A stretch of DNA of 64,000 nt from Pseudomonadota bacterium (lineage in GTDB: Bacteria > Pseudomonadota > Gammaproteobacteria > Burkholderiales > Burkholderiaceae_B): positions 305,344 to 369,343 of the forward strand of contig JAFAEO010000004.1 in the NCBI GenBank assembly GCA_023423975.1, written 5' to 3'. The position numbers and the translations under genes are program-made. This document shows, one piece after another, positions 18,818-27,458 of the stretch; the stretch's first letter is position 1; the number at the start of each line of letters is the position of its first letter. Below the pieces are notes generated by a model. That model did not search any database. It saw nothing but the letters and a program-made list of their open reading frames with translations, and was not told the DNA's origin.

Positions 18818-21184
18818 TCATATCTCAATCCTGAATACATATTTTCTGTCGGTCTTGCCCAGCGACATATTGGCGCCGATAAGACCGATGGAAACCAGGT
18901 CGATAGAATTGCTGTTGCCAACAAGCTTTACCTGCGCCCCCACCAGCGACACCGTACTCAGTTGCATGGCATCGTACATGCCACCAGCAGCCAGCTTGAC
19001 GGCAACATTGGTATCGGCGCTCTTGCTGGCGCGCGAATTAATGCCATTGACTCCGATCGCCACCTTGATATTCTGTTCATGCAACGTCGACGGATTGACC
19101 GACTGCATCAGCGTGGACTCTCTGGTCAGACTGCCCGATTTCATCAGAATGTCAGACAGTGCATAGGCTTCCCATGTCGCTGCGCAATTGAGCTTGAATA
19201 GACCACCCGCATCTATTTTGAAACTGTCCGCTTTCATGATGGCATCACCGGCCGCCACGCTTTTACTGAACAATCCGCTTACCTTCACGTCTTCGCCACT
19301 ATCAAAATTGCGAATCACTGCGCCGGTGATGTTATCGGTCCGGTGCGCATTCAATGTGCTTTGTATTCCCTGGCCGAATGCATGTAGTGCCGGCTCACCC
19401 GCCACGATCAGCGTTTCAGCGCCGCCAACGGTGACAGTATTGGCGCCGGTATATTCCCGTTTCTGGCGCTGCACCACCGTATCTGTCGCATCGGCCGCCA
19501 CGGCGAACCGGTGTCCACTCTCATGCTGGTACGTCGCTGCCTGTGCTACCTGCTTGCTGAACAGCCCGCCATAATTCCAGGTATGCGCGCCGGCAATATT
19601 GGTGGCCGACATACCTCCAACCCGGTGGTTGGCATTATTCTTCACCCGGGTCTGCATGTCCTTCTGGGCCACCATTTTGAACATTTCACTACCCTGGTTA
19701 TCTTCGAACATGACTGTATTGGCCGCATCCGGACTGCCATCTTTGGTGCGCGTATGAAAACCGCTTTGGGTCGCCTGCTCCGGCAGCTTCACCGGCGGCA
19801 TGTTCTCGGCGTTATAAACCCGGCCGACCACCAGGGGCCTGTCAGGCTGACCACCGACAAAATCCACAATCACCTCTTCGTTCACGCGAGGGATCTGCAG
19901 CCCGCCGAAACCGCCGCCGGCCCAGGGGCTGGACACCCGGATCCAGCAGGAACTGCGTTCGTTTTTGCTCCCATATCTGTCCCAATGGAACTGAACCTTG
20001 ATACGGCCGTATTTGTCGGTCCAGATCGACTCGCCTGCCGGCCCGACAACCCGGGCCGTTTGCGGCCCGCTCGTTCTTGGCTCCGGCGTTTGGGCCGACT
20101 GGCGATACTGGACGTTTGCCGGAATCGCCTCTATCGTGGTCAACAGCGCCGCATGCTGATTCGCAGGCGTCTGGCCGGTGTTGCCGACACTGTGGTACGG
20201 CGCTTCAACGAACTCGTACCGGCAGCGGACAATCAGGTACTCTCGGTTCTGCGTCTTGTCCGGATGGTTTTTCAGTTCAAAGGTGTGGCCGGCGGACAAG
20301 GCCCGTGCATTACTGGTGGCCGTAATGGTTTTTCGTTTCATTTCCAGCGCCTGCATGCGCACACGGGCATAATGGGCGCCTTGTTCCGGCTCGGTATAGC
20401 CGCCCATCGGATCATAGTGTTCCAGATTCAGGTCGTGGCCTGCCTTGCGCTCGGCCAATTGCCGCACATCCAGGCGCGCCTGCGGCTTGTTCAGATCATA
20501 ATCGGTCGCGGCATAAGCGGTCGGCGTAAGACAAACCCGTGGCTGCCAGACCTCTACATACTCCTGCAGCGGGTTGACCTGATGATGGCGACTGTAATAG
20601 GGTAGTCGCGACAGGCCTGGCGCGGGACGATGGGTGCTCATGTCGTCGGCCACAACAAGGGTGTGCTTGCCCTTGTCATGCTCGAACCAGTAATAGATAC
20701 CTTCGTGCTCCATCAGGCGGCTGACAAAGTCAAAATCGGTTTCGTCATACTGTACGCAGTACGTCCACTTGCGATAATGCTCAACAAGCCGCAGATCCAG
20801 CGCAAAGCCATATTCACTCAGCACTTCGCTCAGAATGTCCCTAATGCTTTTGTCCTGGAAAATACGATAATCGCTGGTCTGCGTGGCATACCACAACCAC
20901 GGGTTGAGCGTAGCTTCATAAACGTAATATTTCGGCGGATACGAATCCCTGCCGGTACGACGCAAACGCGTCACAATACCGTTGATAAAGCGCGCAGACG
21001 ATTGCTGATCAAGTTCCACGGCCAGCGCTGCTCCCAGCAGGCTTTTGATATCCAGTGCAGGTGTCTCGCTGAGTATTTCAAGCGTAAATTCGAACAGGCC
21101 CGATATCTGCTCCTGCCCTTTGAGTGAACGCAGCAGCAATTGATCGTCGGGAAAATCGCCATGCAGCAGGAAGGTTCTTTTCAT
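18818..21184 (-). CDS. vgrG: Type VI secretion tip protein VgrG (second of three)
   Basis: A 788-residue VgrG spike protein. The N-terminal gp27-like part contains LFEFTLEILSE, NPWLWYATQTSDYRIFQDKS and a FVSRLMEHEGIYYWFEHD segment. The gp5-like OB fold carries IWTDKYGRIKVQFHWDRYG and SSPWAGGGFGGLQIPRVNEE. The C-terminal ~250 residues are a beta-rich repeat region ending without an obvious enzymatic domain (TSIGL-like repeats: VSLVGAQVKLVG, VSIGLIGANMSLG), so it is probably a structural carrier. The start MKRTFLLHGDFPDDQ has AGGGGAAAG just upstream and lies 16 bases after the PAAR-like gene. Confidence 0.93.
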   Translation of the reverse strand: MKRTFLLHGDFPDDQLLLRSLKGQEQISGLFEFTLEILSETPALDIKSLLGAALAVELDQQSSARFINGIVTRLRRTGRDSYPPKYYVYEATLNPWLWYATQTSDYRIFQDKSIRDILSEVLSEYGFALDLRLVEHYRKWTYCVQYDETDFDFVSRLMEHEGIYYWFEHDKGKHTLVVADDMSTHRPAPGLSRLPYYSRHHQVNPLQEYVEVWQPRVCLTPTAYAATDYDLNKPQARLDVRQLAERKAGHDLNLEHYDPMGGYTEPEQGAHYARVRMQALEMKRKTITATSNARALSAGHTFELKNHPDKTQNREYLIVRCRYEFVEAPYHSVGNTGQTPANQHAALLTTIEAIPANVQYRQSAQTPEPRTSGPQTARVVGPAGESIWTDKYGRIKVQFHWDRYGSKNERSSCWIRVSSPWAGGGFGGLQIPRVNEEVIVDFVGGQPDRPLVVGRVYNAENMPPVKLPEQATQSGFHTRTKDGSPDAANTVMFEDNQGSEMFKMVAQKDMQTRVKNNANHRVGGMSATNIAGAHTWNYGGLFSKQVAQAATYQHESGHRFAVAADATDTVVQRQKREYTGANTVTVGGAETLIVAGEPALHAFGQGIQSTLNAHRTDNITGAVIRNFDSGEDVKVSGLFSKSVAAGDAIMKADSFKIDAGGLFKLNCAATWEAYALSDILMKSGSLTRESTLMQSVNPSTLHEQNIKVAIGVNGINSRASKSADTNVAVKLAAGGMYDAMQLSTVSLVGAQVKLVGNSNSIDLVSIGLIGANMSLGKTDRKYVFRIEI

Positions 21185-21200
21185 TGCTTTCCCCTGGCGA

Positions 21201-21593
21201 TCATGGTGCCAGTATGCTGACAATGAAATTGCCCGGCACCAGGGTAAAACCGATAATATTGAACATATTCTGCAACCCGAAAGAACACAGGCGGTTGGCC
21301 GGCGTACCAAACAGAAAGGTCGTGTATGAATTGAGGAAAAGGCGGCGCGACTGTCCGACTACGGTATGCGACAGAATCCCCGTCCCGACGCCGGGAAAGT
21401 CGCCCAGCGTGAGCGGGATGGTGGTCATCATGTTGTGGGCAAATCCGCCCATGAACAGGATGGTGACGGCAATCGGTATGGCCATCATCGGAAATCCCAT
21501 ATCCGGATAGGGAATCGGCAGCAGTGCGGGAGGCGTCAGGCAGACGTCTGGAAATCCCAGATCCAGTCCCATTAGTTGCGTGGTTGCCAGCAT
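21201..21593 (-). CDS. PAAR-like (DUF4150-type) spike-tip protein
   Basis: A 130-residue protein resembling the DUF4150 PAAR-like family that caps VgrG trimers. The diagnostic start region is FPDVCLTPPALLPIPYPDMG (Cys followed by Pro-rich IPYP), followed by a Gly-rich hydrophobic repeat region. It lacks a fused toxin domain, so it may act as the sharpened tip for separate cargo. It sits between two vgrG genes with gaps of 23 and 16 bases and has GAGG nine bases before its ATG. DUF4150 proteins commonly co-occur with the DUF2169 proteins found two genes downstream. Confidence 0.82.
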   Translation of the reverse strand: MLATTQLMGLDLGFPDVCLTPPALLPIPYPDMGFPMMAIPIAVTILFMGGFAHNMMTTIPLTLGDFPGVGTGILSHTVVGQSRRLFLNSYTTFLFGTPANRLCSFGLQNMFNIIGFTLVPGNFIVSILAP

Positions 21594-21616
21594 ATGCGTG
21601 TCCTCTTTTCCTGTTC

Positions 21617-23971
21617 TCAGTTTCTGGTAATCAGGCCAGAAATCAACACTGCCATCACGAAGTTTTCTTCGCCCGACCCGTATTTTTTCAGCTTGAAGCC
21701 AGATATCTCGATCTTTGCTGCGTTCATGTCTCCCTGCAACGGCGTAGCCACCAGGCCGATGGCGCTCATGCGCAGCGACGTGGCCGCCATGCTGGAGGAG
21801 ATGCCAAACAGACTGGCCGAAACGACGCCGGCAGATTGATACACATCTTCGGTGGTGTTTTTCAAGCCTTTGAGCTTGAATGAAAAATCGTGCGTCTCAC
21901 TATGTTGCGTGGAGGTGTGACCCAGCGTTGTTGGATTACTCAGGCTCTGCGAACCGCCAGATGACATTTGGAGTTTCGATTTGGCATTGAACTGCGATAG
22001 CCCGCTTGTGGATTTCATACCCACCGATCCGGCCTTCATGGACAGGGAGCCACCCTTGACCTGCTTGAAATAACCACCCGATGTGATGGTGCTGCTTTCC
22101 GTGCCATTGACGATGCGCCTGACCGGGCCGGAAACCGTGTGGGAAAAATCGGTTTGAACCTGGCGGCTGCGCCCCGCGTTATAGGTGAAGTTCGCCAGTC
22201 CGGCATTGATATTCTGGACAAAGCCGCGCCCCATCACGGTGACCACCGTGGCCCCTACACTGTGAGTGCGCGGACCGGTAACAATGTCATTTGACATACC
22301 GACGATATTTCGATGATGATTGGCCCCATTGGTTTCCGTCGACGGACCGCGAAAAATATTGTCGTCAATGCCGCCCACGCTCATCGTGGTCGCACCGCCG
22401 TGTGCGCCGGCCTGCGCGCCGGCCACACTGAGGTTTTCATTATTTTTGACATGCGTATCCATGTCGCGCTCGGCGCCGAACGCAAGTTGCTCGGCGCCAG
22501 GACGATCTTCAAAGAGCATGGAGTTGGCGTTATCAGGCGCGCCGTCCTTGCTGCGGGTCTTGATGCCGCTTTGAGTAGCATCTGCCGGCAGGTTCATGGC
22601 CGGCATATTGCTGGCGTTGTATACGCGTCCAACGACGATCGGTCGATCCAGAAATCCGCCCACAAAGTTAACGATGACTTCGTCATTGACCCGCGGGATC
22701 TGCACGCCCCCGAAGCCACCACCTGCCCAGGGGCTGGAGACGCGAATCCAGCACGAGCTGTCATCGTTGCGCTGTCCCTGCCTGTCCCAGTGAAACTGCA
22801 CCTTGATCCGGCCATATTTGTCTGTCCATATTTTTTCTCCTGCCGGCCCCACCACCAGTGCGGTATGCGGGCCGGTGGCGCGTGGAATAGGCGTCGTGCG
22901 CGGTGCACGGTACTGGACATGCGTCGGAATGGCAGTGAAACGCAGGCGAATCTGATGCTCCCATGACGGTTTTCCACCAGCAGACGTGCCTGGCGCTTCC
23001 TTCAGATGATAGTTCGTACGCAACACCAGCCAGGATGTATTCTGTGACTGATCAGGGTGGTTTTTCAATGTGAAGGTGTAGCCGGCAGCCAGACCAGGAT
23101 GGTCGGCCTGCGCACCGACGGTTTCTTTGTCTGCCGTCAGGCTCTCGAGCCGTATCCGCGCGTATCGCTCGCCGTCTTCGGGTTCGGTATATCCACCTAT
23201 GGGGTCGTAGATTTCCAGTGGCTGCCGCACAACGCCGGCAGCCTTGCGCTTGACGTCCAGCCCGGCCTGCGGTTTATTGAAGTCAAAGTCTACGGTGCAA
23301 TAAGTGGCAGGATGGACCTCTCTTCGTGGCATCCAGCGATCAATGTGTTGCGTATCGGGGCGGCTGTGCCGGTCAGGCGCATAATAGCGAATGAGCGCAT
23401 CGCCCGCGATTGCCTGGTGCGCCGTATCAGCATCCCCCACAACCAGCACGTGTTTATCCTGCTCGTGACGGAACCAGTAATAGATACCTTCGTGCTCCAT
23501 CAGACGGCTGATGAAATTGAAATCGGTCTCATCAAATTGCACGCAATACACCCAGTCGCGATAACTTTCGGCAAGCCGGTACTCGACCTCGAACGGATAG
23601 TTCTGAAAAATCTGCCTGATCACGGCAAGGGCGCTCTGGTTCTGAAAAATCCGGCTATCAGACGTTTGTGTCAGATACCACAGCCATGGCCTGACCGTGA
23701 ATCGATAGATGTAGTATTCGGATGTCTGGCTCTCGCGCCCCACGAACTGGGCTTCTGTAATCAGGCCGCTGAAGAAGCGTTGCCGTCCGGCATGCGCCAC
23801 CGTTACCGTCAGCGGCGTCGCCAGCAGCTCCGCCAGATTCTCTGCATGGCTTTTTGACACCAGATCCACGTGATACTCAAACAGTGTGGATACAGCTTCA
23901 TGACCTTTTAACTCACGGAACAAAAAATGGCCTTGGCCTTTGACCGTGGTGGCTTGAATTATTTTTCCCAT
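21617..23971 (-). CDS. vgrG: Type VI secretion tip protein VgrG (first of three)
   Basis: A 784-residue VgrG, the promoter-proximal gene of the island. It has gp27-like segments (RPWLWYLTQTSDSRIFQNQS, FISRLMEHEGIYYWFRHEQD), the OB-fold motif IWTDKYGRIKVQFHWDRQG and SSPWAGGGFGGVQIPRVNDE. The C-terminal third is a repeat-rich beta region ending GLVATPLQGDMNAAKIEISG, with no recognisable enzyme. The start at 23971 (MGKIIQATTVKGQGHFLFRE) coincides with the family start; the open frame upstream to 24049 does not look coding. The conserved core is clearly paralogous to the other two VgrG units of the island but has diverged at DNA level. Confidence 0.93.
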   Translation of the reverse strand: MGKIIQATTVKGQGHFLFRELKGHEAVSTLFEYHVDLVSKSHAENLAELLATPLTVTVAHAGRQRFFSGLITEAQFVGRESQTSEYYIYRFTVRPWLWYLTQTSDSRIFQNQSALAVIRQIFQNYPFEVEYRLAESYRDWVYCVQFDETDFNFISRLMEHEGIYYWFRHEQDKHVLVVGDADTAHQAIAGDALIRYYAPDRHSRPDTQHIDRWMPRREVHPATYCTVDFDFNKPQAGLDVKRKAAGVVRQPLEIYDPIGGYTEPEDGERYARIRLESLTADKETVGAQADHPGLAAGYTFTLKNHPDQSQNTSWLVLRTNYHLKEAPGTSAGGKPSWEHQIRLRFTAIPTHVQYRAPRTTPIPRATGPHTALVVGPAGEKIWTDKYGRIKVQFHWDRQGQRNDDSSCWIRVSSPWAGGGFGGVQIPRVNDEVIVNFVGGFLDRPIVVGRVYNASNMPAMNLPADATQSGIKTRSKDGAPDNANSMLFEDRPGAEQLAFGAERDMDTHVKNNENLSVAGAQAGAHGGATTMSVGGIDDNIFRGPSTETNGANHHRNIVGMSNDIVTGPRTHSVGATVVTVMGRGFVQNINAGLANFTYNAGRSRQVQTDFSHTVSGPVRRIVNGTESSTITSGGYFKQVKGGSLSMKAGSVGMKSTSGLSQFNAKSKLQMSSGGSQSLSNPTTLGHTSTQHSETHDFSFKLKGLKNTTEDVYQSAGVVSASLFGISSSMAATSLRMSAIGLVATPLQGDMNAAKIEISGFKLKKYGSGEENFVMAVLISGLITRN

Positions 23972-24311
23972 ACGCCTGTTTTTCACCGCTACCCAGGCCT
24001 GCCAGTACAGGCTTGAAGTAACGGTGGATCCCGATAGCGACTGCATCAATCGCTTATAAGAATGATGAACGCCACTGCTGCGTGGCTGTGCAAGTTATCC
24101 GGGCAAGTGTAGGCAGGGATAATGTCAGGCGTGTGTCGTGTCATCGCTGTACATGCAACAGCACGTGTCCGTCATCGGCCGACAACCCGTAAAGCCAGTG
24201 TTTATGGGGTGTTGCGCGTCGATCACTGAAACGTAACCTAACGTTACATGCTTGTGCGTTTTCATTTGCTGCATCGAAAGCGCCACCACCGCGTGACAAT
24301 TGGATCGTTGC
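23972..24311. promoter_or_regulatory. Leader region of the T6SS island
   Basis: 340 non-coding bases upstream of the first vgrG (minus strand). It should hold the island promoter. A TATAAG hexamer on the minus strand (about 24053-24058) is a weak -10 candidate without a clear -35. A small inverted repeat GTAAC-5-GTTAC lies at 24233-24247. No other gene is supported here. Confidence 0.35.
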
Positions 24312-24345
24312 AAGATAAAAAAACCGGCCTCCTTAAGGGGCCGGT
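24312..24345 (-). terminator. Intrinsic terminator behind yoeB / yefM
   Basis: On the minus strand a 7-bp GC-rich stem (ACCGGCC/GGCCGGT, at 24323-24329 and 24339-24345) is followed by an uninterrupted T-run. It ends transcription of the yefM-yoeB pair before the leader of the T6SS island. Confidence 0.8.
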
Positions 24346-24353
24346 CTGATAAG

Positions 24354-24384
24354 CATGCCCGCGCTTGAATTAGCGCGGGGCAAT
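24354..24384. repeat. 31-bp direct repeat with hairpin, copy 1
   Basis: This 31-base sequence is identical to that at 25062-25092. It contains a perfect 8-bp inverted repeat, CCCGCGCT-TTGAAT-AGCGCGGG... (loop TTGAAT taken with its flanks). It lies one base beyond the yoeB stop codon. The two copies bracket the toxin-antitoxin module. Confidence 0.85.
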
Positions 24385-24385
24385 A

Positions 24386-24640
24386 TCAATAGTGATAACG
24401 GCAAGCTGCGATCAATATGGCATCATCGGCAACGGCATAGACCAGCCGATGCTCCAATGTAATACGTCTTGACCAATAACCGGCAAGATGATGTCTTAGC
24501 GGCTCAGGCTTGCCGATGCCTTCAAACGGAGTGCGACAAGTATCTTTTAATAATTCATTTATTTTTTTAACCATCCGTTTATCGGCGTCCTGCCAGTACA
24601 AATAGTCTTCCCACGCTTCTTCCGACCACGTCAGCTTCAC
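24386..24640 (-). CDS. yoeB: YoeB-type mRNA interferase toxin
   Basis: An 84-residue RelE-superfamily toxin that cleaves mRNA at the ribosomal A site. It shows the classical start KLTWSEEAWEDYLYWQ, central GKPEPLRHHLAGYWSRRI and C-terminal CRYHY, containing the catalytic-site Arg and His and the invariant terminal His-Tyr. The length equals that of E. coli YoeB (84). The start is a GTG overlapping the yefM stop (GTGA), so translation is coupled to the antitoxin. No inactivating change is visible. Confidence 0.95.
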   Translation of the reverse strand: MKLTWSEEAWEDYLYWQDADKRMVKKINELLKDTCRTPFEGIGKPEPLRHHLAGYWSRRITLEHRLVYAVADDAILIAACRYHY

Positions 24641-24888
24641 TCAATCAACCCTCGTTCCTTGGCATTGCCACTTTTCAGATTTTCGATGGAGTCCATTAAA
24701 CGTCTGGCATTGGCGGGAGACTGGAGCAAATAAGCGGTTTCTTGCAGCGAGTTATATTCTTCAAGCGACATCAGGACACAGGCCTGACCATTCTGGCGCG
24801 TGATTAGAACAGGAGCCTTATCCTCTACCGCCTGAATCATTGTGGCAGACAAGTTCTGTCTGGCTTGGCTATAGCTTACGGTTCTCAT
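24637..24888 (-). CDS. yefM: YefM-type antitoxin (Phd/YefM family)
   Basis: An 83-residue antitoxin that neutralises YoeB and autoregulates the operon. The N-terminal DNA-binding Phd/YefM fold begins MRTVSYSQARQNLSATMIQA and continues through APVLITRQNGQACVLMSLEE; the C-terminal tail (ETAYLLQSPANARRLMDSIE) is the toxin-neutralising segment. The ATG at 24888 is chosen because GGAG lies six bases upstream; the open frame extends to 24942 without a better ribosome site. It precedes and overlaps yoeB. Confidence 0.94.
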   Translation of the reverse strand: MRTVSYSQARQNLSATMIQAVEDKAPVLITRQNGQACVLMSLEEYNSLQETAYLLQSPANARRLMDSIENLKSGNAKERGLIE

Positions 24889-25061
24889 TGCCATCTCCGG
24901 ATAATAATTGTTCATTGTACAATGAATTGTCTGCACCAGCAAGACTCCATAGCGTCAGGTCACACTTGATTTTTACACCCAACTGCATAAAAAAGCACCT
25001 CAACAGCGGACTCATCATCCATCTGTCAAGGTGCATTCGAAGACTACCGGTTTGGCACTGC

Positions 25062-25092
25062 CATGCCCGCGCTTGAATTAGCGCGGGGCAAT
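25062..25092. repeat. 31-bp direct repeat with hairpin, copy 2
   Basis: Identical to 24354-24384, with the same 8-bp CCCGCGCT/AGCGCGGG stem. It lies ten bases beyond the malate synthase stop codon, where it could act as an mRNA 3'-end hairpin. No T-run follows on the minus strand. Confidence 0.85.
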
Positions 25093-25102
25093 TAGCAATA
25101 CC

Positions 25103-27277
25103 TTATTTGATGCCGTACTGCTGTTTGGCTTTCTGACGCCACTGATGAAGCAGAGGCTCGGTGTAGCCATTGGGCTGCTGCACACCCTTGAAGACCAGAT
25201 CGCACGCAGCAAGGAACGCTGGAGATGTCTCAAAGTTGCCTGTCATGGGGCGATACAGGGCATCGCCTTCGTTCTGTTTGTCCACGATACCGGCCATGCG
25301 CTTCATGGTTTCCATCACCTGTTCTTCGGTCACGATACCATGGCGCAGCCAGTTGGCCATGTGCTGGCTGGAAATGCGCAGCGTGGCGCGGTCTTCCATC
25401 AGACCAACGTTATGGATGTCCGGCACTTTGGAGCAGCCAACACCCTGGTCAACCCAACGCACCACGTAACCCAGAATTCCCTGGGCATTGTTGTCCAGTT
25501 CCTGCTGTTTGTCGGCGTCGGACCAATTGGTATTGTCGGCAACCGGGATGGTCAGCAAGGCGTCAAGACGCTCGTCGGTGTCATTTTTCAGGCTGTTCTG
25601 CACTTGCACAACATCGGTCTGATGATAGTGAAGCGCATGCAGGGTGGCTGCGGTTGGAGAAGGTACCCATGCCGTATTGGCGCCAGCCTTCAGTTGCGCG
25701 CCTTTTTGCGCCAGCATATCGGCCATCAGGTCGGGCATGGCCCACATGCCCTTGCCAATCTGCGACTTGCCCTGCAGCCCGCAAGCCAGGCCAAACAGCA
25801 CGTTGCGTTTTTCGTAGGCATCAATCCAGGACGATTTTTTCATATCCCCTTTGCGAATCATGGGGCCCGCCTCCATGGATGTGTGCATTTCGTCACCGGT
25901 ACGATCCAGGAACCCGGTGTTAATGAACGCCACGCGATCGGCCGCAGCAGCAATACACGCCTTCAGGTTGGCGCTGGTGCGACGCTCTTCATCCATCACG
26001 CCCATTTTGATGGTATTGGGTGCCAATCCCAGCAGTTGCTCGGTCCGGCCGAACAGCTTGCTGGCAAACGCCACTTCATCAGGCCCGTGCATTTTGGGCT
26101 TCACAATATAGATAGAACCCTTACGCGAGTTGCCGCCTTCACGTTTCAGATCATGCATGGCAACCAGCGTGGTAAATACCGCATCCAGGATGCCTTCGGG
26201 CGTTTCATTGCCGTCCTTGTCCAGAATGGCGGGATTGGTCATCAAATGACCCACGTTGCGAATGAACATGAGCGAGCGACCGGCCAGCGTAGCCGGTTTG
26301 CCATCCTTGCCTGTGTACTGGCGATCGGGATTGAGTTTACGGGTGAAGGTTTTGCCGCCTTTGGACACTTCTTCGGCCAGCGTGCCGTTCATCAGGCCCA
26401 GCCAATTGCGATACACCAGCACTTTGTCTTCGGCATCCACGGCCGCAATCGAGTCTTCGCAGTCCATGATGGTGGACAGTGCGGCCTCAAGCAGGACGTC
26501 CTTGACGCCCGCCCTGTCCTGTTTGCCGATGGGATTGGATTTGTCGATCTGCACTTCAAAATGCAAGCCGTTCTGGCGGAAAATCAGCGCCTCGGGAGCG
26601 GTCGCATCGCCCCGGTGTCCCAGGTACAGGTCTGCATCGGCCAGCGTGGTTTTGCTGCCATCGGCCAGCGTGACGGACAGAGCTCCGTTTTCTGCAGTAT
26701 AGGCTGTGGCATCCTTGTGCGAACCGTTTTGCAGTGGAATGGTCTGATCCAGGAAGTCACGGGCGAAGGCAATGACTTTTTCGCCGCGCTTGGGGTTGTA
26801 ACCGCCATCGCGCGTTGCGCCATCGTCTTCACTCAGTGCATCGGTGCCGTACAGGGCATCATACAGGCTACCCCAACGCGCATTGGCAGCATTCAACGCA
26901 TAACGGGCATTGGTAATGGGTACCACCAGTTGCGGGCCGGCCTGGTTGGTAATTTCGTAATCGACGTTGCTGGTATTGACCTGCACGGTATCAGGCGCGT
27001 CTTTCAGATAGCCGATTTCCTTGAGGAAGGCTTTATAGGCCTGCATGTCGGCAATATTGCCCGGATGCTGGCGGTACCATTCATCCATTTTGGCCTGGAT
27101 GCGGTCGCGTTCGGCCAGCAAGGCCTTGTTTTCCGGAGCCAGATCGTTGATAAGCGCATCCAGTCCTTTCCAGAACCCGTCGGCATCTACGCCAGTGCCC
27201 GGCAAGGCTTCCTGATCAACGAAATTTTTCAGCACGGTGGCGATCTGCAGGCTGTGAACCTGGGTACGGTCGGTCAT
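25103..27277 (-). CDS. glcB: Malate synthase G
   Basis: Condenses glyoxylate with acetyl-CoA to malate, in the glyoxylate bypass and glycolate utilisation. The 724-residue length matches the monomeric G isoform (723 in E. coli). Signature segments are MDEERRTSANLKACI, VAFINTGFLDRTGDEMHTSM and, near the C-terminus, VGLMEDRATLRISSQHMANW. The gene stands alone, without other glc genes, and is divergent from an SF1 helicase gene 181 bases away. A very long open frame on the opposite strand is a composition artefact. Confidence 0.97.
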   Translation of the reverse strand: MTDRTQVHSLQIATVLKNFVDQEALPGTGVDADGFWKGLDALINDLAPENKALLAERDRIQAKMDEWYRQHPGNIADMQAYKAFLKEIGYLKDAPDTVQVNTSNVDYEITNQAGPQLVVPITNARYALNAANARWGSLYDALYGTDALSEDDGATRDGGYNPKRGEKVIAFARDFLDQTIPLQNGSHKDATAYTAENGALSVTLADGSKTTLADADLYLGHRGDATAPEALIFRQNGLHFEVQIDKSNPIGKQDRAGVKDVLLEAALSTIMDCEDSIAAVDAEDKVLVYRNWLGLMNGTLAEEVSKGGKTFTRKLNPDRQYTGKDGKPATLAGRSLMFIRNVGHLMTNPAILDKDGNETPEGILDAVFTTLVAMHDLKREGGNSRKGSIYIVKPKMHGPDEVAFASKLFGRTEQLLGLAPNTIKMGVMDEERRTSANLKACIAAAADRVAFINTGFLDRTGDEMHTSMEAGPMIRKGDMKKSSWIDAYEKRNVLFGLACGLQGKSQIGKGMWAMPDLMADMLAQKGAQLKAGANTAWVPSPTAATLHALHYHQTDVVQVQNSLKNDTDERLDALLTIPVADNTNWSDADKQQELDNNAQGILGYVVRWVDQGVGCSKVPDIHNVGLMEDRATLRISSQHMANWLRHGIVTEEQVMETMKRMAGIVDKQNEGDALYRPMTGNFETSPAFLAACDLVFKGVQQPNGYTEPLLHQWRQKAKQQYGIK

Positions 27278-27458
27278 ATTGGCTCCTGATTGATGATTTG
27301 TTGAGGTCGGGTGGCGTGGTCCTGGAATTTGGCCCGCTCTTTACCCTGATTATTGCTATTATGACGACTCCGGCAGACAGCCTCAAGGCAGCAGACAGTT
27401 ATTTGAGAATTTACTTTCGGTATACATTCATGCAGTTAATCTTTTATTTCTTTTCAAT

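Noticed and set aside
17749..20605. Long open frames opposite the DUF2169 and vgrG genes
   Set aside because: They are complementary-frame artefacts within well-recognised T6SS genes; no domain is visible in them.
24354..25092. CRISPR array
   Set aside because: Only two copies of the repeat, 677 bases apart with genes between them; no regular spacers.
25145..27289. 714-codon open frame opposite malate synthase G
   Set aside because: It is a mirror frame caused by codon bias of glcB; the minus-strand protein has full malate synthase motifs and the plus frame has none.
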